64,000 bases of DNA from Peromyscus leucopus (Eukaryota > Chordata > Mammalia > Rodentia > Cricetidae), in NCBI RefSeq assembly GCF_004664715.2, contig NC_051067.1:71741442-71805441 (forward strand). Direction: 5' to 3'. The position numbers and the translations under genes are program-made. Positions 1-12,815 of the stretch are shown in pieces. Every line of letters starts with the position of its first letter. Within the stretch, counting starts at the first letter, position 1. The notes beneath the pieces are model-generated. The model was not told the DNA's origin and made no database searches. It saw only the letters and a program-made list of their open reading frames with translations.

Positions 1-3000
1 GAAAGGCCCTTGTGCTTGTAGTTATGTGTAGGCCAACTCATGGGCTCTTGGGGCCACACCTGCTGGCTCCAGGAACAAGGGACCAGGGCACCTTCCAGAC
101 ACTGACAAGGTTTCTGTCCTGCTTTTCTATGTACTCTCCTGTTCTGGACCCTAAGACATTTGGCTCCTGGAACCCAGCCTTGGCTCATTCATCCCTAGTG
201 TTGTGTATCATCTCTTATCATCATCCTGATGGTCCACCAGATCTCAGAGGACAATAACTTGAGAAATCCAGATCCCAGCCTGGGCACTGGCTGACACTTA
301 GTCCATCCTCCCAGGAGGGAGATGGGAAAATCTTCCACATATATTACTTCCACAAGAACTAAAGCCAGCATAGCTGAAGATTTCATCTCTCCACAAGAAC
401 ACAGGGGCAGCATCTAAAGACCTTGCAGGGGAAAAAAAGAGACTTTCACAAAACCCCACAAATATCCATACATCCAGAATATCTATACTTCCATTTTGAT
501 TTCTGAAGAAGTTGGTTTAAAATGATCCAAAATCTAAGGGACAAGGTAGAGAAGAATTGAATTAATGGGGAATATGTGGATAAAAATGATGGGGGAAAAT
601 TATAAGACTATTCAAAGATGCAAAAATGGCAAAGATATTAACCACTGGTAGGATAAAGGTCAGGTTTGCTGGGCAAGTTAGGGACAAGGGAAGAAGACAA
701 GCGGCCAAGAGCTTCCTCCGTGTAGAATGCTGAGCTGGTCAAGACAAGACACAGAAGAAGCACAGGTCCTGTCTCCAGGAGCTTATGGCACAGCTGGAAA
801 GACAAGGTTTACTGTGCTCCATGGGTTTGGATGACGACAAAAAAGGAGCTAAGCACCGGCTTCCATGCTGTCCAGGAGCCCATCTCAAGGTCTAAGACGG
901 CGCACAGGCAGCAAGAATCAAGGGGGCCAAGTTCTAAAGGAGATGAGGCTCTAGAATATATGCTTCTATCCATGCCAACAACAGCAGGGTGGAAAACCAG
1001 GTAGAAACAATTATAGTCCACGGGTTGTCTTGGTCAGGCATCTAGAACCCAGTGGTTTGGTGGCTTTCCAGTCACTTGGGTATCCAGTGAAAACCAGAAG
1101 TGACTGTTCTCACTTTTTTGGTGTGAGTCACTCTTTTGGGGGGCACCTTCCAGACTGAAATCCTAGTGATGTTTTTAGGGGCAGACTCTGGACAGCTTGT
1201 AATACACCAAAGCAGCCCACTACTGAATTTCCTCACTGATTGATTACATCCCTCAGATTCACTATTCAAATATGAAGAACCACCTACCTCATCTGTGAGT
1301 AAGATGTTTAACAGCCCTCCTGAAGATAGATTCTAATTTTATGGGAGATATAGACACATTAAGAGATGGTTTCTCTACCAACTATATGAAATAAATGATA
1401 AGTGTAAGAGCAGAAAATTAACCAAGTATCTCAAGTGCATTAAGGTGGACACTCATTCTTAAACAGGGGCCTATTAGAGAAAGATTACTGGAGAAATAAT
1501 ACTTGAAGGGATATAGGAATTAATGTAAGAGAGGGATGAGAGAGGGGGGAGGAAGAGAGGGAGGGGGAGGGAGACAGAGACAGAGAGTGAAAGGTTAGAC
1601 ATAAAACGTGCCAGGCATTTTGTGCAGTTGGGAGGCAAAGGATGATGGGAGATACTTGTGATGGTCATGCCCTGTGGAACTGTCAATCACACTCATTTAG
1701 ACCAAATCCTTGGAGGACCGTGGAGCCACTGAGAATGCTGCTGCCATGCTTCCATTGCAGATAGCTCGCTCTAGAGGCTGGTGGAGAAGAAGACCCAAGC
1801 AAGATGGAGATTGGCTGGAAATGAGTTGCTTTCCCCTCAGTGAGCAAAACAAAACTTACCTTGAGCCTAGAAGAAAAGGCAGAAGTGGGTAGACTGGAGA
1901 CATGTTTCAGAGGTGAACTGTGATGTGGGTGGAGGAACGTTGTACTCCCAGAATCCCTGTCAGGCCTCTGTCTGGGGTCCTGGCTGTATGGTGGTGAAAT
2001 TCACATGCACTATGATGAATGGTCAGGTATGAAGCAGACAGGAGAGCTTGGATACAGGACATTTCTCTCTATACTACAAAATTATCTGTTATTATTATTA
2101 TGCATACAGTATATGAAGATTGTAAAAGAGTAGAAAATGTAGAGGAGCCCAAAATAAGATGATAAAAAGCTCTCGTTCATTCGCCATTGCTTGTTATTAT
2201 TAACTCATAGAGCAAATAATTTAAATCTTTTCTTTGAGATCATACTGGGTTTGCTTGTTAGTTACTTTTATGAGTTAAAGGTCTTACTTTTTCACTCCAT
2301 AAATGTTCTTTCTGTGATTGTTATAAAAAGTCCTTGATGTCTGGATCCTAAGAAGGACCATGAAATACATCTAACTTTTACATATCATAGATGTTATTTT
2401 ATCATGATGTTGGCATGTAATGAGACTACATATTGAATATCTGCTGTGACCATTGGAACTGCAGGAGTTCTCCATCTTCTGGATCTTTCTGGAATTGTCT
2501 AGAAGCCAGCGTTTACAGCTCTGGCCTGCGACTCCCTTTGGGGATATGTGACTGAATGTGGAGTGAGGGACCCATCAAAAATTGTCAACAGTGAAAGGCT
2601 TGTGAATGTGCAATGATCAGAAATTAACTCAAAATTAAATGTACAATGAACCGGCAGTGTTTCTGGCCATGAATCCATGTTGATCTGAGGCTTCACAGCT
2701 GTCTTGCTTTGAACACACAGTCCCTACACCACACAGCACCAATGGGCACAGGCTGAACCGGACACCTCAGTTGTGATTTGAGATGACTGTATGCTGTGAA
2801 TTGAATGCTGTTACTGTACAAAGTTTTCTGCTCTTGTAGAAACATGATGGATTAATGTAAGACTTCAATATTTTCCTACCTCCATCCTTCAGAATATCAA
2901 ATAAGTCTGTCTTTGGAGTGTCTCTCATTACAATGTTTGATTTTTTTAAAATTACTATTTGAGTTACTGACTTAAATTCATTTTTAAAAAGTATTCAATT

Positions 3001-5140
3001 AATACTGGTTTGAGATCAGGGTAGAATTTCCGACAGCTTCTGAATGGCCCCAGACACACTTCTGCCATTAGATCTGTGTGTTTATATGAAACCACATTCT
3101 TAGAGCAGTGATGATTAGGCAAGTTCTGGGGCATAGAATGGGAAAAGCTTAGAAACGTTACACTAGACGAGCTGTCACTCACTGGCGCTTTGTCCCGCCC
3201 CCCTTGAATGCCCCTCATTCTCTCACTGTATCTAAGTTCTGCCTGCATCGAAGGTTCTCCTGTCAGCTTTCCTTACTGGTGCTCCCGCAGAACACCTGCC
3301 GTGATGAGGAAATGACGTATTTCAGTGTCTGTAGGTCCCTCTTGGACTTCCTGCTACTCCCCACTCAGCCTTTTATTGCCCCTCACTGTTTCCATATCTA
3401 TGGCTCAGGCTTTGGTTGGCCCTTGGCTTCAAACGAATGTATTTCCCACTACATATTTCTTTTAAAACAATAATGTGAACTCCTGCCTAAAATGTGTAAT
3501 TATTTTAGCTCTGTCATCTGAATGAAAGCCTTGAGCTCTCTTTTCAAAGTGTTCTAATTTTCCCAAGAAATCAAACCAATTAAAAAAAAAAAAACTAACA
3601 GCTCAGTCATCTGGACAACTTTAACATATCTGTTTAGAAATATGCCAAGGAAAATGCTAACAGAGTTAGATTTTTGAAAATGTGATACATAGGTGTTTTT
3701 TCCCCCTATAAATGTCTGTGACTTGTGTGAGTGAAAGAGGTGGTGAATTTAGAGTTAGCTGGATGTCGCATACGTCCACTTAATGACGACTTTCTATGCC
3801 ACAGACTCTGTCCTCAGCATTTGCTTAGCCTTAGGTACAATTGTACGAAGAAGCAGTTCCCAGGTTTGAAAAAAAAAAAAAAAACAAAACCCAAGTAAGA
3901 AGTCAGTTAAATGTTTACTTGCTCTCTAGAATGGGGTGACCTCAAAGTTTCTATTCCCCTGCCTCAACCTCCTGAGTCTTGGAATTAAATCTAGTCGCTC
4001 TCAAACCCGCTTGCAGTCTGTTTCCGGCTTGGTCTCCGTGAAGAGAGAGTTCATCCTATCGAGTAGCTTCTCTTACAGTTGCGGGCTTGAAGTATTTGGA
4101 AAGCTTGGAGACATTGCATGGTGCTTAAAAATGGCATTGGGAGCTGGGGGTGACTCACAGCTGTGACCTCCGCACAGGAGGCAGAAGATGGCGAGTTCAG
4201 GGCCAAGGGCTACAGTATCAAGACACTAGCTAAACAAAAACATGATCTCTGGAAGTGTTTCCACAGATCCCATTGGTGCTTTTGTTTGAAGACTGAAACA
4301 CTATCTGAAAGATGAAAACCAAAGCAAATGAAGTGAATCAAAAGCTGCTAACATTTGATTCCCCCCCAGTGAATGAGGCCAGGTGGCCCCAGCTCCGACA
4401 CTTGCCTGACTTGTCTGTAGCCTGACTGTAGCCACATCAGGCCTCTTGCCTTGTCTCTCTTTCTCCTTTCGCAGGCTGTTTCTCCAGTCACAGGTGCAGG
4501 CTTGCAAGAAAGCGAGGGTGAGTGACACACAGTAACTCCTCCTTGATGGCCCAGGGTAGGTTACCGTGTGTCTACTGAAGGGTCACAGCAGCTCGACTGT
4601 AGGATTTAGATCTATATCCCACCTCCATTGAAATTAAAGAAAATATTTTTGTTTTAGTTACTAATTTTTTTTATTATTATTCTAGGAATGTGGTCAAAGA
4701 GCTGAGCATTTCTCTGAGGTATTAACTGACCGACTACTTCAGGCTCTAAAATCCTGGCTGAAACATTCAGCCATAGGATGTATGCCCAGGCGGCCAGGCT
4801 GCTATTGAAGCAGGGAGCGGTTTCTTTTTCCCTGGGAAACTGGGAGGGAACAAAAGGAGTAACCAAAGTAGACAGAACACAAACAGCTGATGCTATTGAA
4901 CGTTTGAATAGTACAACTAATTCCTTCGCATCCAGTTCTAGGCTTACCGAACCTTTCACAAGCTGCGCTTGCATTTGCTCTCTGACGGGTGTGGGGTGGG
5001 AACTAGTGTGGCATACCCATATGCAATGTCTTTTATCAAAACGAACCAGCTGGTCTCCTGGTTTACTAACCTCATCCCCTGGTGATGTTGGACAGGGCTA
5101 TCTGGCCTCCTGAGCCTAGAGCCCTGATAGAACAAGCGCG

Positions 5141-5142
<2 letters not shown>
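1..5142. other. Intergenic or intronic DNA, no gene recognised
   Basis: No coding exon, RNA gene or well-preserved mobile element is recognisable here. Open frames are short (under 115 codons), lack family motifs and show no consistent splice framing. There are a GA-rich tract near 1.55 kb and A-runs near 3.58 and 3.87 kb. Ancient repeats too diverged to see by eye could be present. Confidence 0.6.
1527..1590. repeat. GA-rich low-complexity tract
   Basis: Purine-only stretch of irregular GAGAGGG and GGAGGGA units. It is low-complexity sequence and not a clean microsatellite. Confidence 0.8.
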
Positions 5143-5194
<52 letters not shown>

Positions 5195-5206
5195 TGTGTG
5201 TGTGTG
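5143..5206. repeat. (GT)n microsatellite
   Basis: About 32 GT dinucleotides with one GG interruption near 5187. The minus-strand frame that reads through it as poly-Thr-His is an artefact of the repeat. Confidence 0.97.
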
Positions 5207-5869
5207 CAGCTAGGTCATGGGGAACTGAACTAGTGTCTCTGGAGGTGCCTTCCTGCCTCCAGGAGACAGCTGGGTAAGACTGTTCACTTCTGTTTGAACT
5301 TTTACACCGAGGCTTTGACTGAGAGTATGTCTTTCCCTGATTCACCCTACCAGACTGTGTGACTCAGCCAGTTATTTGGGCAAGCAGACAATCATCTTAC
5401 GCAAATTCCTTATAAAGATATATTAAAAGAAACGGGGAACTGTCTTAACACAAATTATAGTGCGTGATTGGCATGGCTGTCTTCAGGAGACACAACCCTA
5501 GTCACCTAGTCTGAATATTGTTCCATTTATAAAATAAAAAGGAACATAATTACCCAAACTACTCATTATAGCTAAAATTGTTTCATTCCATGTAGTGAAT
5601 AATCCCAGGAAGAAATGTGTCACGTACCAGCGGAGAGAGTGAACATGCTTTGAAGCCCGTCATGTGCGGAGCTGCTCTACCAAGGCCTTGGCTTAATTTG
5701 AATTGCTGAATGCAGTGTGACCGTTATCTCTGTTTGGCTAATGAAGAAATGAAGGGCGGTGTCTTCATTTTGGATGCTGTAGAAAGTCGATTCAGATCAG
5801 AAATAGAAAAAAAAAACTTAATATCTTTGTGTTAATTCTTTGAGAGGTTCATTCATACACGTGTAGAAT

Positions 5870-7016
5870 ATGTTTTGATCATAGTCACCCCTCTCCTCTT
5901 CCCTCTAACGCTTCCCAGATTCATCCTCTCCCCAGCCCCTCCCAACTCCATGTCTCCTTTTTGTTTTTTAATAACTTGTCAAGCCCAGTTTGCGCTGCCC
6001 ATATACTCATGTCCAAAGCGTCCACTGGAGCATGGTCACCCTACCAAGGGCCACATCATAAAGAAAACTGACTTTCGCTCCTCAGCTAGGGATGGGAGCT
6101 GTGAATGTTTTCCTGCTCCAAGCCGGAATGTTGATCTTGCATAGGTCTTGTGCAGGCAACTGTAGCCACTGTGAGTTCATGAGTGTGGTGGTCCCGTCAT
6201 GCCCAGAGACACTGGTTCTTCTTTACCTCTGGCTCTTACATGCGTTCTGCCCCTTCTTCTCCAGTGGTTTCTGAGCCTTAAAGGGAAGGAGTGGGATATA
6301 AATGTTCCATTTGGGGCTGAGCAATCCACAGATACTTATTCTTTACATTCTGACCAGTCGTGAGTTTCAGGGTTAACCACCATACATTGCACAAAAAATT
6401 TTTTTTGATGAATTCCGAGAGCTGCAGTAACTTATAGATATAGAGATATAAGTTTAGAGGCAATTTAGTACTATGACTATTTAGCAAAATAATAGTAGTT
6501 GGTTCAGTCCTGGGGCCTATGAACTCTCCAACCATGGGCTCCTGGCCAGATTTTATAATATCAGATACGTGTTTTCCCCACTGTGGACCAGACCTTAAAT
6601 CCAATTAGAAAGCTGTTGGGTACCACCATATAGATGTGATATTACTGCACCCATGGACAGGTCTTGTCACACTGGTCATTCTTTGAGTTCACAGGGTTCA
6701 CAGTTGGGGAAGACTGTTGATTACTTTTCTTCCTCAGCAGTTTGTATAGTCACAAAAGCTATCAGGCAGGAAGGGAGCTCCCTGCTCAGTACCGACTTGA
6801 TTTTTCTGTGTCTAAAATGTGTGATGTTTTACCAATACGGTCTCATGATCTTATCACTCTGTGGGTAACTGAGAATGACAGCAAGGGCTTTCCTTGTTTT
6901 GGATATCTCCAGGACACCTCTGATCAACAACTCAAGCGGAGATATCTCACACCTGACACTGGCCTTTTTATTTGGCAACCCATGGCTTCTGGCAGGAGCA
7001 CAGTCCCTACGTATGG
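5870..7016 (-). repeat. Old rodent Lx-type L1 3' region (probable)
   Basis: A 1.1-kb block whose phrases, such as the start tatgttttgatcatagtcac and the later stretch gatcaacaactcaagcggag, match a widespread muroid repeat that I associate with Lx-class L1 3' sequence. Orientation is inferred from the pyrimidine-rich beginning. It is diverged and has no intact frame. The family name is from memory. A rodent-specific element of another class is possible. Confidence 0.45.
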
Positions 7017-7017
7017 T

Positions 7018-7440
7018 ATCTTAGTTAGGGTTCCTATTGTTGTGGTAAAACGCCTTGGCCAAAAGCAACTTGGAGAGGAAAGAGTTTGTTTTATCTTACA
7101 ACTCTGGGTAACAGTCCATCCCTGCAAAAAGACAAGGTAGGAACTGAAGCAGGGCAGGAACCTGGGGGCAGGAACTGAAGCAGAGCCATGGAGGGGATGC
7201 TACCTAGAGGGTTGTTTCTCATGGTCTGCTCAGCCTGCTTTATTACAGTACTCAGGACCACCAGCCCAGGGCTGGCACTGCCCACGGTGATCTGGGCCTC
7301 ACACATCAATCATCAATCAATAAAATGTACCACAGGCTTTCCCACAGGATAATCTAGTTGGGGGATTTTCTCAGTTTGAGGTTGTCTCTTCCAAAATGAT
7401 TGTAGCTTGTGTCAAGTTGACATAAAACTAGCCAGCACAT
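7018..7440. repeat. Rodent interspersed repeat ('tcttagttagggtt' family)
   Basis: It begins tcttagttagggttcctatt and ends around the phrase caagttgacataaaactagc. The same family recurs near 20.65, 53.88, 59.1, 61.5 and 63.6 kb. It is non-coding. I know it as a very abundant muroid repeat but cannot assign the family name with certainty. This copy directly abuts the Lx-type block. Confidence 0.6.
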
Positions 7441-7462
7441 ACAGTAACTCCAATTAAACTAT

Positions 7463-7503
7463 TATATATGTGTGTGTATATACATACATATATATATATA
7501 TAT
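7463..7503. repeat. TA/TG-rich microsatellite
   Basis: Mixed TATATG, TGTG and (TA)n tract just downstream of the rodent repeat. Confidence 0.85.
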
Positions 7504-7869
7504 GAAGTTTATAAAATATTAAGTTTTCATATGGCTTCTTCAGTTTCCTTAGTGTTATTCCTCCCCACCTCCTTCTCTGACCTCCCCACTCATGTCTCTC
7601 TCCAGTCAAATCCCCTTCCCCATTATTCTCGTTTCCCTTTATATTACCTGTGTTCTACTACCCTGTCTCCCTCCCACCAACGGCCATTTTCCTGGCTTCT
7701 ACAGGTAAGGAGTAGAAAAATTTAAAGCCACACATTCTCCGCCACTGAACCTAGATCACAGGACCCCATATCACACTGTCTCTGGTATTTGTTCCAGAGT
7801 TATGAACAAAGTTTAAATATAAGGCATCTGTGTTAACATTGGGAGATCGTCTAGTTAGAAATGGTCACA

Positions 7870-7966
7870 CTGAGTGTGGCGGTAAATCCCTGTAATCCCA
7901 GCACTCAGAAGACTGTGGCCAGAGGACAGAAAGTTCAAGGCCAGCCTGTGTGGTCTAGCCTCTTTA
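7870..7966 (+). mobile_element. Degenerate B1-type SINE fragment
   Basis: The core reads ctgtaatcccagcactcag followed by aagttcaaggccagcctg, which are B1/7SL-derived landmarks. The 3' part and the A-tail are lost, and it is diverged, so it is an older copy. Confidence 0.7.
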
Positions 7967-8099
7967 ACCTGCCTCTGGATAATTATAAAATGTCAGAGTT
8001 ATCATAGATAGGAAAACTCCAGCGCTTATTAAATGCAGATGGCATAAGCTAAGTTTTAAAAGGAAAACCTACTTTACAGCAGATAACACTTGTTTGTAG

Positions 8100-8100
<1 letters not shown>

Positions 8101-8139
<39 letters not shown>

Positions 8140-8451
8140 TGATACTTGTATGCATGTGTAAACATGTTATATGTGTGAGTGTGGATATGCACCAGCCATG
8201 GCAAGCGTGTGGAGGTCAGAGGATGACCTTGGGTGTTGGTCCTTGCCTGACAGGCTCTCTTGTTGTTTTTGTGCTACTCAGGGATTCGCCTTCTCAGTCT
8301 CCTGTCCCCCTAAAGGAATGTTGGGATTTCAGATGCTTGCTTTATGAGTCTGACTTTCACATGGGTTCTTGGAGATTCAAACTCAGGTACTCACTCTTGC
8401 CCAGTGCGCATGTCTGCCCACCAAGCCATCTGCCCAGGGCTTTGAAACACA
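8101..8451 (-). mobile_element. B3/B2-type SINE with (TG)n tail
   Basis: Read on the minus strand, the tRNA-like head lies at the right end (complement of the phrase ccaagccatctgcccag), and the body runs left into a 38-bp (TG)n tract at 8101-8138. This is the usual shape of rodent B3-class SINEs whose 3' end becomes a CA/TG microsatellite. Confidence 0.65.
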
Positions 8452-8459
8452 ACTTTTGA

Positions 8460-11077
8460 ATCGGGTCTCTGCTTCTGCATATAAGTCCATTGCTAGCTGA
8501 TTAGGTGAGTGGGATTTACTTCAAGTGAGGAAATGTTCATTCAGCTATTCTGTGATAGACACTTCCTTAGGGAACCCCCAGGCAGGCATGTTATGCAAGC
8601 TGAGGGGCAAGTGTTCTCAACAGAGGGCAATAAATGCCATAGGATTCCCACGCTGTCTAGGTGAAAGCATTCACATCCTCATTGTGGGTAAACTCATGAG
8701 CCAGGAAAAAATACTCTTTTTGCCTTAAGGCAATCCCTTCTTTGTTTCTTTTAGAATTATACTTTTTTTGGAAAGTGAGCACATATTGTGGGTACATATC
8801 TGAAGAAAAGAAATAATTAGATAAAGAGAAAGAAATGAAATCCAGCACACGTATTCCTTGCCGTGTCATCCTTGTCTGAATCTGGTTGAGCTGTCAAGCT
8901 GTGTCAGCCACGTTCTTTGGGCTAATGAAATAACAACCATGCAGAAGCTGACAGGGAAAGAATGCCCAAACGCCACCTGTGACTGCTCTTCTTGCTGTTT
9001 TTGTTGGTCAGAGATGGGACTAGAAAACAGAGTCTTAGTTACGACTGGCTAAAGGCATTTCATGTCTCGATGACATCGGGAGAGGTGACATCCTGTAGCC
9101 TCTGCAGCCACACTTGGTTGACTCTGGGGCTATGACTGTAGAGACAAAGGAACTCTGCGTGACTAGGTATGTCTTCACCCAGGACATCTCGCTTTCCCGT
9201 ATTAATTTAATCAAGTGCAGAACTGAGGAGGGAGAGGAGGTCAAATCCCACTTCTGTCCTCCCCATGAAGGGCCAGGAAACACGGAGAAGCACTGTGAAG
9301 CAAAGCAGTATTTGGACTGTTTTGGAGACACAAAGGGTTTGAAACGGGCCACTCAGTTCCCTCGGGGACCGAGGCATCTTGGTGCTCCTGCATGTGCTGG
9401 GAGACAAACTCCAGATGTGAGGTTTAGAGGGGGACTGAATTAACATGTGCTCCAGCAACGTAGATGGCAGGCTCTTGAGGGAAAGGAGCTGTGTCATTTG
9501 ATCTTAAATTTTGGGAGAGTGCCACCTACGTCTCCAGCATGCCTGAAATAGCCCGCAATAACCCATCCCATCATGCCTGTGCTGTTTTTGCATTTCCCCA
9601 GGAAAAACCATAAAGGATGTGTTTACCCTAGTCTAGCTCTTGGCTTTGCCTGCAGCTGTTACAATGGACGAACCCCTTGGACTCTGTAGAGCAGTCGAAA
9701 GCATTGCTGTGTGTGATTGCTGAAGAGGCAGCCATAATGATTATTTCCAAAGGCCCGACCATTTGGATGCAAAAGTTGTCATAGTCAAAGTTGCAATGGC
9801 CCTTGTTTTTGTGGTTGCCATCCTTGGAAAAATGACATCCTGGAAATAGAATAAATACATTCTAATGGTTTTACTGTTTATAATGAAAAAAAAAAAAAAA
9901 ACCCGACAAACCTTGGTTGATTTTTTAAAAGGGGAAAATAGCAAAATTTATTCAACAGTGTATTTGCTAGTATTTTGCTAATACTTCTATTACTTTTTTT
10001 TTACATAGCCACATACCACTTTATTTGCATTGATAGAAAATAGTTCAGTCAAGGAAGCTAAGAAAATGTGCATGTATGTAGCCCAAATGCCTAAATTTTC
10101 TCCTTATATTTTCCTTAACTGGCTGATTCAAGGTATATTAGACTGGATAAAGTATAGACAGCCCCTCCATAACATTTTTTGGTTCTTATTGCAAGAATTT
10201 ATCATAGAAGAAAGACAAAGGGATAAAATGGGTCTAGCATTGATTGTCCTGGTGAAGCAAATAAAATCCTGTGGCACTGAGGTGAGCACACCATCAATCA
10301 CATATGGCTAAAAGGAAATTTTCTAGAATGTGCTCTGGTTGTTAGGACACAAGAAAACACACACACACACATACACACACACACACACGATACACTCTCT
10401 GGGCTTTGATACTTCACAGGGATGAATATTGCAATATGATGTTTCTTGTCTGTAAAATTTATGGACTTCCCATGTGGTTGGCAGGGGAGCACCTGGAAGC
10501 TGTGTCGTGAAAATCCTAGCCATGTGGTAAGTAGAGAAAGACAGATGTGGAAGGCAGGAGACCAGGAAGGAAATTAGAATAATCATATAGATACAAAACA
10601 GACTCCAGCTGCTGTCACCACCATGGTGCACATTCTGGGAGGAATATAATGCACTTGGACTTACTCTCTTTCCTTAGGATCAAAGCCTCAGCCTGACCAA
10701 ATCTGCAGACAGATGTACCGTGGTTTCTTAAGTCTAGAATAGAGATAAAAACAATAGTTCTATACATTTGACATGAGATTAAAAAAAAAAATCCCATATC
10801 TTTCTGTATACCGGCATCAGCGTGAATCAAACTATTTGGAAGGGCTTTGCAAAATCAGAGAGAACCCATCTTCTGCGTGGCTTGTCTAAAGTCATCTGGG
10901 ATTGTAGCTCAGTAAATCAGTGAACCAAAGCCACAATGATACAGTGTTCCTGGTGGGGGTCAGCCTTCTCTTGTCACAGTCATTACAAGGCTATAGACAC
11001 TTAATCCTCTAGAATTTTGGAAACATGATTATTAGTCATATAACACATTCCAAAAAGAAAACAATATACATGACTAT
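8460..11077. other. No gene recognised
   Basis: No exon, RNA gene or clear repeat family is visible apart from an A-run near 9886 and a short CA tract at about 10358-10388. The open frames at 9.0-9.5 kb on both strands overlap each other and have no recognisable domain. Confidence 0.55.
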
Positions 11078-11162
11078 AGAAATCTACAGTATGGGGCTGG
11101 AAGGATAGCTCAGCTGTTAAAGGCTAGGCTCACAACCAAAAATATAAGAAATCTACAGTATG
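11078..11162 (+). mobile_element. 53-bp mini B2-like SINE with perfect target-site duplication
   Basis: A 16-bp sequence, agaaatctacagtatg, occurs at 11078-11093 and again at 11147-11162. Between them is a 53-bp insert that begins with the B2/tRNA-like head (gggctggaaggatagctcag) and then jumps to a B2-like phrase, ggctcacaacca, ending A-rich. The B-box and most of the B2 body are absent. The duplication shows that the short form inserted as a unit by retroposition and is not a decayed long copy. Confidence 0.8.
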
Positions 11163-11380
11163 TCTGAGTAATCTTAGTTTTTCTCCTTGACCAAGGGCTT
11201 TTCGCATTTTCTTGCTTTGGCAGAAAGCAATCTTTCTTCAACATAGAATCTCCACCCGACACAAAGGTTTCATGGAAGTCTCTGGATCATAGCACCTCTC
11301 AAATGCAAGTCAGCCAGCATTTACTGAACACCTGATAAATACCTACCTACTTGGTAGGTATTGGGCTCCAAAAGGTAAGA

Positions 11381-11395
11381 GGGGGGGGGGGGGGG
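11381..11395. repeat. G15 homopolymer
   Basis: Fifteen consecutive G residues, close to a short perfect inverted repeat (acctac/gtaggt) at about 11345-11359. Confidence 0.95.
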
Positions 11396-11884
11396 AGATA
11401 GTCTTATGGCTCAGTAAGACAGACAGGTGATCTTTCACCAATTACAACTTGCTATATGAAATAACAATAGCTTGCTGCTACAGAAGAACGGTGATGCTGT
11501 GGATTACTGGGCTGTGGTCTGAAAGGGAGAACATCCCTTATTTTGAATACTTCTTCCCTAACTTGTGTCACTAATTGAGGAAGTTGTGAAATGTGGAACC
11601 TCACTGGATGAAGTTTGCTACTCAGGGGCAGTCTTTGAGATTGCAGAGCCTGTCCCTGTCCTTGGTCCTCTGTTTCCTGACAGCAGGTGCCATGGGATCA
11701 GTTGCCCCATTCTCTTACTGCCTGTCTTCCCTACCACGGTGGGCTGTATCCCTTCATATCCTTTAAGCCAGGAGAACCACTCCCTCCCTTAAATAGCTTC
11801 TTGTCAGTGATGGGGTCACGGCAAGGAGAAAGATAGCTAACACAAATGGAAACAGAGATGGAGTCAGCCATTGTAGGGAGCTTT

Positions 11885-12028
11885 TTGTTTTTGAGACATG
11901 GTTTCTCTGTGTAGCCTTAGCTGTCCTAGAACTCACTCTGTAGACCAGGATGGCTTTGAACTTAGAGATCTGGGTCCTCTGCCTCCCAAGTGCTGGGATT
12001 AAAGGTGTGCATCACCACGGCCCAGCTT
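11885..12028 (-). mobile_element. B1 SINE
   Basis: Reverse-complement B1 with the phrases gagacatggtttctctgtgt, tagaactcactctgtagacc and agtgctgggattaaaggtgt in the expected order. It is nearly full length. The poly-A end corresponds to the T-rich left edge. Confidence 0.92.
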
Positions 12029-12694
12029 TAGGCACTTCTTAATATATGTACCTGGTTTCCTGGCAGGAAGCTCCCTTTCAGATGTCCTGTAATTACCTTC
12101 ATGACCTCAGAGAATACAGTCCCCAAGGCCTCTCCTACAGGAGTCAGGTGTCATCAAATAAACAGATACTTGGTCACCACGGCGTCTCTTCCACAGTTTC
12201 TTTTTGCCTATCAACAAAGTGTCAGTTGCCTATTAGTTCTGCTGATGTATCCCGGGGGATATTTTTATCCTAGGCTTCTTTTTAGGTCATTACTTCCAAA
12301 AGAAGGACTCAAACTAAATTTCCAACAGTATAAATGAGCACATGGATGTTTCTAAACCTTGATGGGGTTTCTCTCATCAATGCCTATGTGGTCCTAGTTT
12401 TCTCTTTCTTGCAGTGAAATCTTTTTTTGTTGTTGTTGATAGCTTGTTATTTTTGTGTATATACACTTCTCCAGGTACCTCACACAGTTGTATACATCTA
12501 AGAAATTTTGTTGGTTCAGTCAACTTTTCCCCTTTTCTAAAAACTATACTAAAGTGAGTCTCATCTACTGAATAAAAGCCAAAACAAAACAAAACAAATC
12601 CAAAACCAAAAAATGAGAAACCCCTAACTTTTGTGAATCCACATGATTTAAGTCAATATAATTTCAACTGAGGTATATTGTGTGGATTCAATGC

Positions 12695-12815
12695 AATCCT
12701 TGACCCTGCCTTGACCTCCGTCAATAATGGACTGTGATTGGCATGTGTAAGCCAAATAAACTCTCTCCTCCCAAAATGTCATGGTTTTTATCATAACAAT
12801 AGAAACAAACTAGGC
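12695..12815 (+). repeat. 3' end of an old rodent repeat (LTR-like)
   Basis: Contains gtaagccaaataaactctct and ends in tatcataacaatagaaacaaa, a signature of the 3' end of a common muroid repeat. It is only a fragment. The family name is uncertain. Confidence 0.4.

Noticed and set aside
4956..5345. 129-codon minus-strand frame
   Set aside because: It runs through the (GT)n microsatellite, and most of its middle is a Thr-His repeat.
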